A stretch of 20,226 nt of DNA from Treponema sp. (GCA_031281925.1 JAITES010000040.1:1-20226), one strand, 5' to 3'. Positions 8,333-15,760 are shown, counted from the stretch's first letter. The notes: generated from the sequence alone by a model not told the origin. Made by a program: numbers and translations.

Positions 8333-9175
8333 CTACTCCTTTACGGCTCCTGCCGTGAGCCCCTCCACCACAAATTTCTGCATGGATGCAAACATCAGGG
8401 CCGTGGGCAGGAGGGCCAGAACAGCGCCTGCCATGAGAACCCCCCACTGTACATTGTATTTTCCAATAAGGGATTTCAGGCCGATGGGGATGGTCCACAT
8501 GCCGGGTGTATTGACCAGTATGGTACCGGCGATAAGTTCGTTCCAGGCGCCGATAAAGGCAAAGACAAAGACCGCCACAATGCCGGGAAACATGCTGGGA
8601 ATGACGATAAAAATAATACTCTGCATCCGGGTACAACCATCAACGATGGCGGCTTCTTCCATAGTGTAGGGAATACGCTCAAAGAAACTCCGCATGGTTA
8701 TAGCGCAGAAAGGCAGGTTTGCAATGAGATAAAAGATAAACAGACCCAGGTGGGTATCGATTAAGGAAAGAGCGGAAAGAATTACATAGAGGGGAATGAT
8801 CACCAGAATACCAGGGATCATCTGGGTAACCAGGAAGAAGATCACTATGGCTCCCTTTCCCCGGAACGTATAACGGGCCAGCGCGTAGCCCCCCAGAATC
8901 GAAAGCAGGGTAACACAAATTCCTGTGGAAACCGACACAATGACGCTGTTCTTCAGCATGTTTCCATAACTGAACATTTTGAAGAGGGAGATATAGTTTT
9001 CCAGAGTAAAGATTTCCGGCCAATATGTAAGCCGGTGAGCATTGATGATTTCAGGATTGGTTTTAAAGGAAGTGATAATCATCCAGTAGAGGGGCAGAAT
9101 CACCCCCAAAAGGAACAGGGCCAGAATGGTGTAACGGATTATATTGCCCAGTAAACGCCGTGTCTTGTAGTACAC
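8333..9175 (-). CDS. Sugar ABC transporter permease, MalG/UgpE type (cassette 2)
   Basis: 280 residues, the standard MalG-type length. TM1 (about 15-37) runs into LPLYWMIITSFKTNPEI, and the EAA loop is at E174 (EAAIVDGCTRMQSIIFIVIP). The start is a GTG whose first base is the last base of the upstream permease stop codon (TAGTG), with AGGAG 7 nt before it, so translation is probably coupled. It is an inner-membrane subunit of a CUT1 carbohydrate importer whose ATPase lies elsewhere. The end of the gene carries a 9-bp inverted repeat (GCTCACGGC at 8324-8332 with GCCGTGAGC at 8352-8360) that spans the stop codon. Confidence 0.9.
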   Translation of the reverse strand: MYYKTRRLLGNIIRYTILALFLLGVILPLYWMIITSFKTNPEIINAHRLTYWPEIFTLENYISLFKMFSYGNMLKNSVIVSVSTGICVTLLSILGGYALARYTFRGKGAIVIFFLVTQMIPGILVIIPLYVILSALSLIDTHLGLFIFYLIANLPFCAITMRSFFERIPYTMEEAAIVDGCTRMQSIIFIVIPSMFPGIVAVFVFAFIGAWNELIAGTILVNTPGMWTIPIGLKSLIGKYNVQWGVLMAGAVLALLPTALMFASMQKFVVEGLTAGAVKE

Positions 9176-10122
9176 TAAAAATCTCCTGCACGATTATAAC
9201 GGGTAACAAAGAGAAAAAATATCGAATAGGATGCCAGAATCACCATGAGTAATACACCCAATGCCGAAGCCAGCCCAAAGTCATAGCCCGCAAAGGCCCG
9301 GGTATACATAAAGGAAGGCAGGGTCTGGGAAGTACTGGCCGGCCCTCCCCCGGTGATGATCACAATCATATCAAAGGAATTGAATATCCAGATGGTTCGC
9401 AAAAGAAGGGTGATGATGATGGTAGGCTTGATATAGGGCAAGGTGATGCGGAAAAACTTCCGTATTGGCCCGCAGCCGTCCACGTCGGCAGCCTCGAAGG
9501 TATTTGGGGGGATGGATTGCAGGGCCGCCAGATACATGATCGCAAAAAAAGGCACCCCCATCCAGACCATGGCAAAAATCACGACGAGAAGGGAAAGCCC
9601 CGGAGTCCCCAGCCATGCGATGGATTTCCCCAGGAGATCGTTTACCACCCCGTATTCACCGTTGAAAGACCAGCGGAACATGATGCCGATAACAAAGGCC
9701 GAAAAGGCCCAGGGCAGAAACACGATTGACTGGTACAGACCCCGCCCGCGGAAATTTTTCCGTAAAGCCAGAGCCAGGGTAAGGCCCAGAATGAACTGCC
9801 CCAACACCGAAAGGACAACATAAACAATGGAGTTACGTATCACCATCCCTATGTCCCGGTCGGAAAAAAGTTTTACAAAATTCGCAAGACCGTTAAAGCC
9901 CCGGTTTTTGGGATCCCCCAAATTGTAGTTCTGGAAAGACATGATAAGGCTGCGTATCAGGGGATAGCCGAACATCAACAGGAGGAGCAGAAAGGCCGGG
10001 AATATGAAAAGATAGGGCTCAAGCCGGCGCTTGGTTCTGCCGTTCAGCCTGCGCCCTATTAACACAATGCTGCCCATGACCAGAACGGTCAGGGCAAGCA
10101 AAAACAATATCAGCTGAAGCAC
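9175..10122 (-). CDS. Sugar ABC transporter permease, MalF/UgpA type (cassette 2)
   Basis: 315 residues. An extra N-terminal hydrophobic segment (about 3-23) precedes the family-typical first segment at about 35-56 (EPYLFIFPAFLLLLLMFGYP). The EAA loop begins at E210 (EAADVDGCGPIRKFFRITLP), and ITGGGPASTSQTLPSFMY lies near the end. The chosen start is the GTG at 10122, two bases after the stop of the binding-protein gene. It has no good Shine-Dalgarno sequence, so translation is probably by coupling. An internal ATG at residue 16 would cut into the extra segment and is less likely, though the start is the uncertain part of this call. Confidence 0.87.
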   Translation of the reverse strand: MLQLILFLLALTVLVMGSIVLIGRRLNGRTKRRLEPYLFIFPAFLLLLLMFGYPLIRSLIMSFQNYNLGDPKNRGFNGLANFVKLFSDRDIGMVIRNSIVYVVLSVLGQFILGLTLALALRKNFRGRGLYQSIVFLPWAFSAFVIGIMFRWSFNGEYGVVNDLLGKSIAWLGTPGLSLLVVIFAMVWMGVPFFAIMYLAALQSIPPNTFEAADVDGCGPIRKFFRITLPYIKPTIIITLLLRTIWIFNSFDMIVIITGGGPASTSQTLPSFMYTRAFAGYDFGLASALGVLLMVILASYSIFFLFVTRYNRAGDF

Positions 10123-10124
10123 AA

Positions 10125-11465
10125 CTAGTTCGAATTCATCAGAGGACGTTCTACCTGGAAACCGGGATTATCCGCCAGGTACTTCTTCATGCGCTTTTCC
10201 AATTCGGTGTTGATGTTATTCAGTGCGGTTTTGGCATCCTGCTGTCCCAAAAGGTACTTCTGAACTTCTTCATGGAACATACCCTGATGCAAATCGGTGT
10301 AGTTAAAGGGGCCGAAAGACGCGGGAATAACCGTGTTGGGATCGTTGAGCTGCTTTACAAAGGCGCTGTAGGGACCGTTTTCACCATAGGTAGGATCGCC
10401 TGCCACGTCCTTTTTAATGGGAATCTGCCCGCTCATCTTGCAGTATTCAATGTTGTTATCCGGCCGGGTAAGGAATTCGATGAGCTTCCAGGCGGCATCG
10501 GGATTCTTGCCGTGGGTGGAGATACTGTAGGCATAAGGCGAGTTGATGGTATTGTAAATTTTCCCGTCCTTGCTTCTGGGCATAGGCATGACGGTCCACT
10601 GCTCGGGCCTCATGTTGGCCTGACAGGTCGCCGCCACTTCGGAGTCGTTGAGCAGAGTGGCGGTAAGCCCTCCGGTAAAGTTATCCACCATCTCGGTGAA
10701 ACCCCAGTTAATCGCGTCCCTGGGGGCGTATTCTTTAAGGTACATATTGGTCCACTTGATAAAAGCGTCCAGACATTCGGAGGAATTGACCAGCGCATTG
10801 CCCTGATCATCATAGTAGCGTCCGCCGGTAAAGCCGGTCAGATACACGGACAGAGGATCGAAAGCCCCGCGCGCCCCGCGATAGGATACCCCATAACGCC
10901 GCTGGGCCGGATCGGTAAGTTTGGCGACCGCGTCGAAATACTCGTCATAGGTCCAGCCCCGGTTCACATCGAGGTTTACACCCTTTTCCGCGGCCCAATC
11001 CTTGCGGACGAACATCCCCTTCACCATGAGACCATCGGGAACGGTATAGACGGCGCCGTACAGGGATTTCTGCCTTGGCCAAAGCTTCTTGGTAACCGTA
11101 TCGGTATAAGTGGATTCTGTCCCGGCAAAATACTTTTCCAGGGGAACCACCCAACCGGCCTGGGTATACTGTCCCAGCCATCCTTCCCAGGTGGTCATTA
11201 CATCGGGCAGGTTGCCGGAAGCGCCCTGAGTTGTCAGCCTGTTGGCCGCGTCATCCCAGGGAACACTCTCATAGCTGGCGGAGATTCCCGTCTCAGTTTT
11301 GAAAACGTTGAAGACCTTTTCGTAATAGGCCTGCCGTGCCGGGCTGGGAGATACGTCAATAAACCGGAGGGATGCGGCAGAAGCGGAACTACCCTTCTGA
11401 CCCCCCGCAAAAAGACTGCCGCCCAGAACCAGGGCCGCCAGCATAAAAACCAGTACCTTTTTCAT
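10125..11465 (-). CDS. Sugar ABC transporter substrate-binding protein (cassette 2)
   Basis: 446 residues, first gene of the cassette 2 operon. The ATG at 11465 has AAGGAG 7 nt upstream. The N-terminal signal peptide (MKKVLVFMLAALVLGGSLFA, predicted cleavage before GGQKG) has no lipobox cysteine, unlike the binding protein of cassette 1. This FAGGQ style is what I associate with Treponema binding proteins, and it suggests a soluble periplasmic protein or a differently anchored one. The body is an extracellular solute-binding family 1 protein, with VMTTWEGWLGQYTQAGW in lobe 1 and NPDAAWKLIEFLTRPDN late in the chain. It binds an unknown sugar and hands it to the two permeases encoded directly downstream. 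Confidence 0.9.
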   Translation of the reverse strand: MKKVLVFMLAALVLGGSLFAGGQKGSSASAASLRFIDVSPSPARQAYYEKVFNVFKTETGISASYESVPWDDAANRLTTQGASGNLPDVMTTWEGWLGQYTQAGWVVPLEKYFAGTESTYTDTVTKKLWPRQKSLYGAVYTVPDGLMVKGMFVRKDWAAEKGVNLDVNRGWTYDEYFDAVAKLTDPAQRRYGVSYRGARGAFDPLSVYLTGFTGGRYYDDQGNALVNSSECLDAFIKWTNMYLKEYAPRDAINWGFTEMVDNFTGGLTATLLNDSEVAATCQANMRPEQWTVMPMPRSKDGKIYNTINSPYAYSISTHGKNPDAAWKLIEFLTRPDNNIEYCKMSGQIPIKKDVAGDPTYGENGPYSAFVKQLNDPNTVIPASFGPFNYTDLHQGMFHEEVQKYLLGQQDAKTALNNINTELEKRMKKYLADNPGFQVERPLMNSN

Positions 11466-11503
11466 AATTAACTCCTTCTTTAAGAAATTGAATTGGAATG
11501 AGA

Positions 11504-11521
11504 CAGGGACAAAATTCCCTG
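11504..11521 (-). promoter_or_regulatory. Inverted repeat in the leader of cassette 2
   Basis: CAGGGA (11504-11509) and TCCCTG (11516-11521) form a 6-bp perfect dyad with a 6-nt centre. It lies between the candidate promoter and the Shine-Dalgarno sequence of the binding-protein gene. It could be a repressor operator or a leader hairpin; the sequence does not decide. Confidence 0.35.
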
Positions 11522-11540
11522 CCGCTTCCCCTGCTCCCCA

Positions 11541-11568
11541 TTTTTACACGAATTGAAAAATATAGCAA
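11541..11568 (-). promoter_or_regulatory. Candidate promoter of ABC cassette 2
   Basis: On the minus strand, TTGCTA (11568-11563) and TAAAAA (11546-11541) are 16 bp apart in an AT-rich stretch about 75 nt before the binding-protein ATG. Both boxes are imperfect. Confidence 0.35.
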
Positions 11569-11577
11569 TATGAAATT

Positions 11578-11612
11578 GTCCCAAAATCCGATAGGAATTA
11601 TGATTTTGGAAC
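11578..11612. repeat. Intergenic palindrome, TGTTCCAAAA family, copy 1
   Basis: GTCCCAAAATC (11578-11588) and GATTTTGGAAC (11602-11612) form an 11-position stem with a 13-nt loop. On the minus strand the single non-Watson-Crick position is a G-U wobble. The TTTTGGAAC core recurs at about 15027 and 19616. Here it lies downstream of the cyclase-like gene on that gene's strand, so it may also end its transcript, although no T-run follows directly. Confidence 0.6.
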
Positions 11613-11636
11613 AGCCTCACATCACTACATGAGGCT
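11613..11636 (-). terminator. Hairpin downstream of the cyclase-like gene
   Basis: AGCCTCA (11613-11619) and TGAGGCT (11630-11636) form a perfect 7-bp stem with a 10-nt loop, 28 nt after the stop codon of the minus-strand gene. It is immediately adjacent to palindrome copy 1, giving two hairpins in tandem. No T-run follows, so a termination or mRNA-end role is tentative. Confidence 0.4.
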
Positions 11637-11664
11637 TGAGAATGTAAAACAGCAGGGAAAACGC

Positions 11665-13170
11665 TTACTTCTTCCCCGAGTAAAGTTTGAATTCCATCTC
11701 TTCGCTGTACTTCTTGATGAGATTGAACCAGAGAGCCTTTTTGCCGGTAATTTCCTTGCTCTTGCGGCCTATTACTTTTAGCTTTTCGTAAATTGAAACG
11801 GCATTCTTGGCGGCAAGCCAGGTCTTGTAATGGTTGCCGGAAAAGATCTGGGCGGCCTTATCGTCAAGTTCCCTGTCGACAGTGTTTCTGTAGGAAGTGA
11901 GCAGAAGATCATAACGTTCCGCAACGCCCTTGAGGTAGTCAAGGATAAGTTTGTCAAAAGAAGGAATCATCTCAATGATGCTGATAAGATCGTGGAGCAG
12001 ATCCGTTGCCGCCGAATAGTCTTCATCCTGAATATAATTCCGGAGCCCGAGATTGCAGAGCTTTACAAAAGTATCGTTTTCAACTTCCTTGAGACCCAAT
12101 ATCGGCTTTGGAAGAGAAACCTTGTACTTCGGCATTAGTTTTGAGGTCTTTGACAGCAGTTCCATCATATCCTGGTAGATCCGCTGCTCCCAGAGGTTTT
12201 CCTTTATCGAACTGAACAGTTTAAGGAGGTCTTCGCTGATTTTTTCCTTGTAGCGCTCTTCCGGCTTAAAGACAACTTCCATGGAGGGAAGCTGTACGCC
12301 CTTGAATTCGATGATTCCGGTATCAAAAAAGTAAACCGCATTGTTCCTGAAAATGGCGCATTTTTCGGTGGCGTTTTCCTTCTGGTAATTCATGAACACC
12401 TGTTTGGTCACCATGAGCCGGGATTCCTTGGGGGAAAGTTCATTGGCTCTGGTCTGGAGCCGCGCACCGGAATTGAGGAGAAAGCCCGACAGGTTCCCCT
12501 GCTCGGTGATGATGAGGGGGCTTGATGTATTGCCCCCGGTGATCCCCGCGGAGATCTTGAACACCGGCAGAATCTTGGCGTCCCCGCTCCGCTGGGTGTT
12601 GATGTTTGGATCCTTTACCACATTGGTTTTGCCGAAGTAGTCGAGAATCGCCAGCACCCCGGTAAGGGCATCGGTGGCGGAAGCGGCCACCAAAACTATC
12701 TCATCCCCCCGCTCCCGCTGGCAGACCGCGTGACACTGGGTACAAAGCTGACGGATTTCGTTGTTTATCGACCTGTCCAGGGTATGAAGCATGGAAAGAT
12801 TCTTCCTGGAATCCTGACAAAACTTGGTATAGCCGTGGATATCCAGCATCCCGATGTAAAGGTTGGAAATGGAAAGGGTGCGCTTCATATCCCCCGCCTC
12901 GGGGAAAAGCTTGTCGGTAATCACCAGTTCCGCCCAGAGAATCTTGTGGGTCAGCGGGGAAATGCCGGAAAAAAAACCCCAGTTAAGCTTCTTGATGAGT
13001 TCAAAGATCCGCATAATGACAGGATGGCAGCGCTTATCCCTGATTATGGGCTCCGCAAAGGTCTTAAGCTGGGAGAAGGTATTTATCTCTTTGGTAATGA
13101 CCCGATCATACAAAAAGCTGAAAAGCTCATGCTCCGAGACCAATTCATTGTATTCGCTCAAATCTTTCAC
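11665..13170 (-). CDS. Protein with a divergent class III adenylate/guanylate cyclase domain
   Basis: 501 residues from the chosen GTG at 13170. The frame can be extended to a TTG at 13212, but that codon lies within the predicted promoter. After an N-terminal alpha-helical part (about 1-100), a class III nucleotide cyclase fold is seen at about 104-265: IGMLDIHGYTKFC with metal Asp D110, RERGDEIVLVA with metal Asp D156, KISAGITGG, and GFLLNSGARL with the transition-state Asn/Arg pair at N233 and R237. The adenine-contacting Lys before GD appears as Arg (R152). The C-terminal half (about 300-501) is mostly helical and not recognised. There is no membrane segment with this start. It may make a cyclic nucleotide or act as a nucleotide-binding regulator. 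It lies upstream of cassette 2 on the same strand, about 200 bp away, with hairpins between. Confidence 0.65.
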   Translation of the reverse strand: MKDLSEYNELVSEHELFSFLYDRVITKEINTFSQLKTFAEPIIRDKRCHPVIMRIFELIKKLNWGFFSGISPLTHKILWAELVITDKLFPEAGDMKRTLSISNLYIGMLDIHGYTKFCQDSRKNLSMLHTLDRSINNEIRQLCTQCHAVCQRERGDEIVLVAASATDALTGVLAILDYFGKTNVVKDPNINTQRSGDAKILPVFKISAGITGGNTSSPLIITEQGNLSGFLLNSGARLQTRANELSPKESRLMVTKQVFMNYQKENATEKCAIFRNNAVYFFDTGIIEFKGVQLPSMEVVFKPEERYKEKISEDLLKLFSSIKENLWEQRIYQDMMELLSKTSKLMPKYKVSLPKPILGLKEVENDTFVKLCNLGLRNYIQDEDYSAATDLLHDLISIIEMIPSFDKLILDYLKGVAERYDLLLTSYRNTVDRELDDKAAQIFSGNHYKTWLAAKNAVSIYEKLKVIGRKSKEITGKKALWFNLIKKYSEEMEFKLYSGKK

Positions 13171-13200
13171 AATAACAACTATAACATATATGAATCCCGA

Positions 13201-13229
13201 TTTATAGAGCAAAGAAAGACAGAACCCAA
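13201..13229 (-). promoter_or_regulatory. Promoter of the cyclase-like gene
   Basis: On the minus strand, TTGGGT (13229-13224), a 17-bp spacer and TATAAA (13206-13201). Transcription would start near 13194, which excludes the TTG at 13212 as start codon and favours the GTG at 13170. Confidence 0.55.
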
Positions 13230-13322
13230 AAAGAGCCTGAAATTTCCCTGTTTCGGGACATCTTTTAATATAGAAAATTTCAGCGGCTTGATGTATATTG
13301 GGATAAGGAGAGTGTTAATATT

Positions 13323-13868
13323 ATGGAAACCGCTGCGGTGCTTAACAGTTCCGGCATAGCTCTTACCGAGGCAAACCGTCCTTACGAGGCCATTCCTCTC
13401 TTTGAAAAAGCCCTGAGCATAGAGCCGGAAAATCCTCTCCTCTGGCTTAATCTGGGTATTGCCCGGCAGCATACAGGCGATTATGAAGCCGCGGTCGAGT
13501 GTTTCTATCAGACCGTGAATATCGACAATTTCATCTCGGAGGCCTGGGTTTCCCTGGGCCTCATCTACTATGAGCTTGAACAGTTTGAACTTGCCGAAAA
13601 CTGCTACCATTCCGCGCTTCAGGTTGAAGAGAATGATCCCAAAATCTGGAACAACATGGGGGTGCTCTACTTTACCCTGGGCAACAACGAAGAGGCCCGC
13701 CGCTGCTTTGAAGAGGCCGTCAGGCTGGCGCCCATGTACTATGATGCCCTCTACAACCTCCGGGATATCTGTCTGGAACTGAACGATTACCGGGCCGCCT
13801 CGGAATTCGGCCGCATTCTCGCCGGTTTGGAGGATTTCGGGAGCCGTTTTAGCTCCTCCCGGGCCTGA
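13323..13868 (+). CDS. Tetratricopeptide repeat (TPR) protein
   Basis: 181 residues made almost entirely of five 34-residue TPR units at about 4-36, 38-70, 72-104, 106-138 and 140-170. Each has the usual G/A at position 8 and A at position 20 (for example WLNLGIARQHTGDYEAAVECFYQTVNID). TPR arrays bind partner proteins; no catalytic domain, signal peptide or membrane segment is present, so it is probably a cytoplasmic adaptor. AAGGAG lies 12 nt before the ATG, a slightly long spacing. The YmdB-like gene starts 7 nt after the stop, suggesting an operon. The 110-bp divergent spacer upstream contains a 9-bp inverted repeat (CTGAAATTT at 13237-13245 with AAATTTCAG at 13275-13283). The partner is unknown. 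Confidence 0.82.
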   Translation: METAAVLNSSGIALTEANRPYEAIPLFEKALSIEPENPLLWLNLGIARQHTGDYEAAVECFYQTVNIDNFISEAWVSLGLIYYELEQFELAENCYHSALQVEENDPKIWNNMGVLYFTLGNNEEARRCFEEAVRLAPMYYDALYNLRDICLELNDYRAASEFGRILAGLEDFGSRFSSSRA

Positions 13869-13875
13869 ATTCTTC

Positions 13876-14730
13876 ATGAAAATCTTCTACGTAGCCGAAA
13901 TTCTGGGAAAAGCGGGACTTTATGCCTTCAAAAAAGGGCTTCCCGTACTGAAAAAAGACCATTCCATCGATTTTATCGTCGCCTGCGGAGACGGAGTCAC
14001 CGGCGGGAACGGTATCGGCCGTAACCATGCCGCATATCTGCGTAAGCTGGGAGCGGATGTCATAACAACCGGCGAATGCTGCTTCTACAAGAAGGATCTC
14101 ACGGAAAACATCAACAAGATGCCCTATGTCCTCCGCCCGGAAAATCTTTCCCCGCAGGCCCCGGGTTCAGGCTCCCGGATCTTCCGGGTAGGCGGCCCGG
14201 AAAACAAAAATCCCGCTTCTCCAAAAGTTGCGGTTGCCGTCCTTCTGGGGCAAAGCGGCTTCAGCCGCATCCACGGGGACAACCCTTTCGTGATCCTCAA
14301 TGCCCTGCTGGAACGGCTCCGGCTTGAAACCCCCTACGTCATCCTGGATTTCCACGCGCAGGCGACCGGGGAGAAGCAGACCCTCTTCCTCGCCGCAGAC
14401 GGCCGCTGTTCCGCCGTTCTGGGCAGCCACACCAGGGTTCAGACTGCCGATGAACGCATCCTTCCCGGCGGCACGGCGGTAATCACCGATGCAGGCCGCA
14501 CCGGAAGCCTTAGCTCCGTTGGCGGGGCGGAGATCGCCCCCCGTATCCAGGAGTACATTTCCGGTATCCCCGACTGGACAAGGGATACCTGGTCGGAGCC
14601 CCAGCTTGAAGGGGTTTTGCTTGAACTTGGAGAAAACGGCAAGGCAAAGTCCATCAGCCGCGTCCGCCTTCCCGTACCGGGCTCCCCCCCGCCCCCAAAA
14701 GAGGAACATTCCGATGAGGATTCAGAATGA
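13876..14730 (+). CDS. YmdB-like (TIGR00282-type) metallophosphoesterase homologue with an altered metal site
   Basis: 284 residues. The whole chain aligns with the YmdB family of cyclic-nucleotide phosphodiesterases, clearest at YVILDFHAQATGEKQ (about 154-168), GSHTRVQTADERILPGGTA (183-201) and VITDAGRTG. Of the metal ligands known from YmdB, H150 and H175 are kept (here H160 and H185). D8 is E8, E39 is D39, N40 is G40, N67 is E67, H68 is C68 and H177 is R187. The catalytic centre is therefore either changed or lost. An acidic, proline-rich tail (about 268-284) is extra. There is no clear Shine-Dalgarno sequence; the ATG is 7 nt after the TPR stop, so translation is probably coupled. Its last 4 bases overlap the next gene. 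It may bind rather than cleave a nucleotide. Confidence 0.8.
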   Translation: MKIFYVAEILGKAGLYAFKKGLPVLKKDHSIDFIVACGDGVTGGNGIGRNHAAYLRKLGADVITTGECCFYKKDLTENINKMPYVLRPENLSPQAPGSGSRIFRVGGPENKNPASPKVAVAVLLGQSGFSRIHGDNPFVILNALLERLRLETPYVILDFHAQATGEKQTLFLAADGRCSAVLGSHTRVQTADERILPGGTAVITDAGRTGSLSSVGGAEIAPRIQEYISGIPDWTRDTWSEPQLEGVLLELGENGKAKSISRVRLPVPGSPPPPKEEHSDEDSE

Positions 14731-14990
14731 AGGATACCGAAACCGAAGCCTGCTTCGGCTGCCTCAATATAAGCTGCAAAAAACGCCTTTACCCGGAAAG
14801 GGAACCGCTCTCCCGCGGCAGCCTCCTCCGGAGTCTTCCCGCACTTTTGATCCCCGCAGCGGGCTTTGTTGCAGGCTATATCCTCCCGGGTATCCTCGTT
14901 TCGGGCGCCGGGGAAGCCCTGCAGGCAGCCTGCGGAATGACATCTCTCTTTGCCTCGGCAGGGCTCTGGTACATTCTCCGCAGGAAATAG
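14727..14990 (+). CDS. Small membrane protein, possibly RseC/MucC-like
   Basis: 87 residues. An N-terminal cysteine-rich segment (CFGCLNISC, three cysteines) is followed by two predicted membrane segments at about 36-57 (ALLIPAAGFVAGYILPGILV) and 62-83, then a basic end (RRK). The layout of a cysteine cluster, a SRGSLLRSLPALLIP entry into the membrane and a two-helix hairpin resembles the C-terminal part of RseC/MucC proteins (regulators of envelope stress and SoxR reduction), but it is shorter than those. The match is by eye and tentative. The ATG overlaps the stop of the YmdB-like gene (ATGA), with GAGGA 6 nt upstream, so the two are translated together. Confidence 0.6.
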   Translation: MKDTETEACFGCLNISCKKRLYPEREPLSRGSLLRSLPALLIPAAGFVAGYILPGILVSGAGEALQAACGMTSLFASAGLWYILRRK

Positions 14991-15002
14991 CAGGCAAAGG
15001 AG

Positions 15003-15036
15003 GCTGTTCCAAAAAAACCTGAGTTTTGGAACAAGC
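15003..15036. repeat. Intergenic palindrome, TGTTCCAAAA family, copy 2
   Basis: GCTGTTCCAAAA (15003-15014) pairs with TTTTGGAACAAGC (15024-15036) with one bulged base and a 9-nt loop. It begins 12 nt after the stop of the small membrane protein gene and so may end that operon, but no T-run follows. Confidence 0.65.
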
Positions 15037-15045
15037 TCAAAGTAC

Positions 15046-15074
15046 TTACCTTTCACTCCAAAAAAGTGTATACT
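15046..15074 (+). promoter_or_regulatory. Candidate hsp20 promoter
   Basis: TATACT (15069-15074) is a good -10 box. The -35 at 17 bp is weak (TTACCT, 15046-15051). Transcription should begin near 15081, which is the first base of an ATG in frame with hsp20. No CIRCE element was seen. Confidence 0.45.
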
Positions 15075-15080
15075 TATTAC

Positions 15081-15186
15081 ATGGAGAGAGTATCTCCAGC
15101 ATCTGCCCGTATGGGAGTTGTAAACTGGCCGGGCCGAAAGGCCGGCAAAACGCATCCGGAAGAAATTGTAAAGGATGCGGAAGGAG
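15081..15186 (+). promoter_or_regulatory. Structured hsp20 leader with three hairpins ending at the ribosome binding site
   Basis: Three stems follow the predicted transcription start. GGAGA/TCTCC is at 15083-15087 and 15093-15097. GCCGGGCC with a GAAA tetraloop and GGCCGGC (15128-15146) makes seven pairs with one bulged G. CGCATCC (15151-15157) pairs with GGATGCG (15173-15179), directly against the AAGGAG site at 15181-15186. Small heat-shock genes often carry RNA thermometers here. I see no classic fourU or ROSE sequence, so that role is inferred from position and structure. Confidence 0.4.
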
Positions 15187-15191
15187 TCATT

Positions 15192-15758
15192 ATGAAAGGA
15201 AACAGGCCCTACATGGATCTGGGGAGCATTTTCGACGAGATATTCGATGCCGCCCAGGATTTTAAGGATGAATTCTCAAGGAATTTTGACTACGGTCATG
15301 GTGAATTCCGGGAACACGGGCCGTTCGGGCCAGGCAGTCCCTTTGCCCGCTGCTTCGACGAAAACACCGATTTTTATCCCAACTATTCCTATCCTCCCAT
15401 GAACGTCTACATGACAAGCGACAGGGGGCTCAACTTCGAATTTGCCCTTGCGGGCTTTGACGAGAAGAACATCAGCCTCTCTTTCCAGGGGGACTACATG
15501 GTTTTTTCCGCCGTTCTCCCCGCGGGAGACGAGGAAAGCCGGGATCTTCCTTCGGAAGAGAATATCCGCTACTTCAAACGCCGCCTCAAGATGAAGAATA
15601 TTGAAAAACAGAAGTACTATGCTCCCCTGGACAAGTACGCACAGGAGAAGGTAAAGGCGGTTTTCAAAAACGGTATCCTCAGGGTAACTATTCCTCCCAA
15701 GGATGAACCTGACCAGAACGACGGCATCAGGATCGAGATCGTGAAGGAAGGTGACTAA
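15192..15758 (+). CDS. Small heat-shock protein, Hsp20/alpha-crystallin family
   Basis: 188 residues from the ATG at 15192, preceded by AAGGAG at 5 nt. An N-terminal arm rich in Phe, Asp and Gly (about 1-65) leads to an alpha-crystallin domain at about 70-170: FEFALAGFDEKNISLSFQGD, then YFKRRLKM, and the family signature KVKAVFKNGILRVTIPP near residue 153-169. Such proteins form oligomers that hold unfolding proteins in the cytoplasm without ATP. The C-terminal IXI anchor may be IRIEIV (179-184). The frame stays open upstream to an ATG at 15081 lying exactly at the predicted transcription start, which would add 37 residues if used without a leader. The isochorismatase-like gene begins 2 nt after the stop. 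Confidence 0.88.
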   Translation: MKGNRPYMDLGSIFDEIFDAAQDFKDEFSRNFDYGHGEFREHGPFGPGSPFARCFDENTDFYPNYSYPPMNVYMTSDRGLNFEFALAGFDEKNISLSFQGDYMVFSAVLPAGDEESRDLPSEENIRYFKRRLKMKNIEKQKYYAPLDKYAQEKVKAVFKNGILRVTIPPKDEPDQNDGIRIEIVKEGD

Positions 15759-15760
15759 GG

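Noticed and set aside
8324..8360. 9-bp inverted repeat spanning the stop codon of the cassette 2 MalG-type permease
   Set aside because: The 19-nt loop and absence of a T-run make a terminator unlikely, and one arm is coding sequence. It is noted only as a possible mRNA-end structure.
10272..11471. 399-codon plus-strand frame opposite the cassette 2 binding protein
   Set aside because: It covers nearly the whole of a well-supported solute-binding protein gene and shows no domain or translation signal. It is an antisense shadow.
11652..11668. Sequence resembling a catabolite (cre/LacI-type) operator, AAGCGTTTTC on the minus strand
   Set aside because: It falls on the stop codon of the cyclase-like gene, about 200 bp from the cassette 2 start, and is not a complete palindrome. 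It is probably a chance match.
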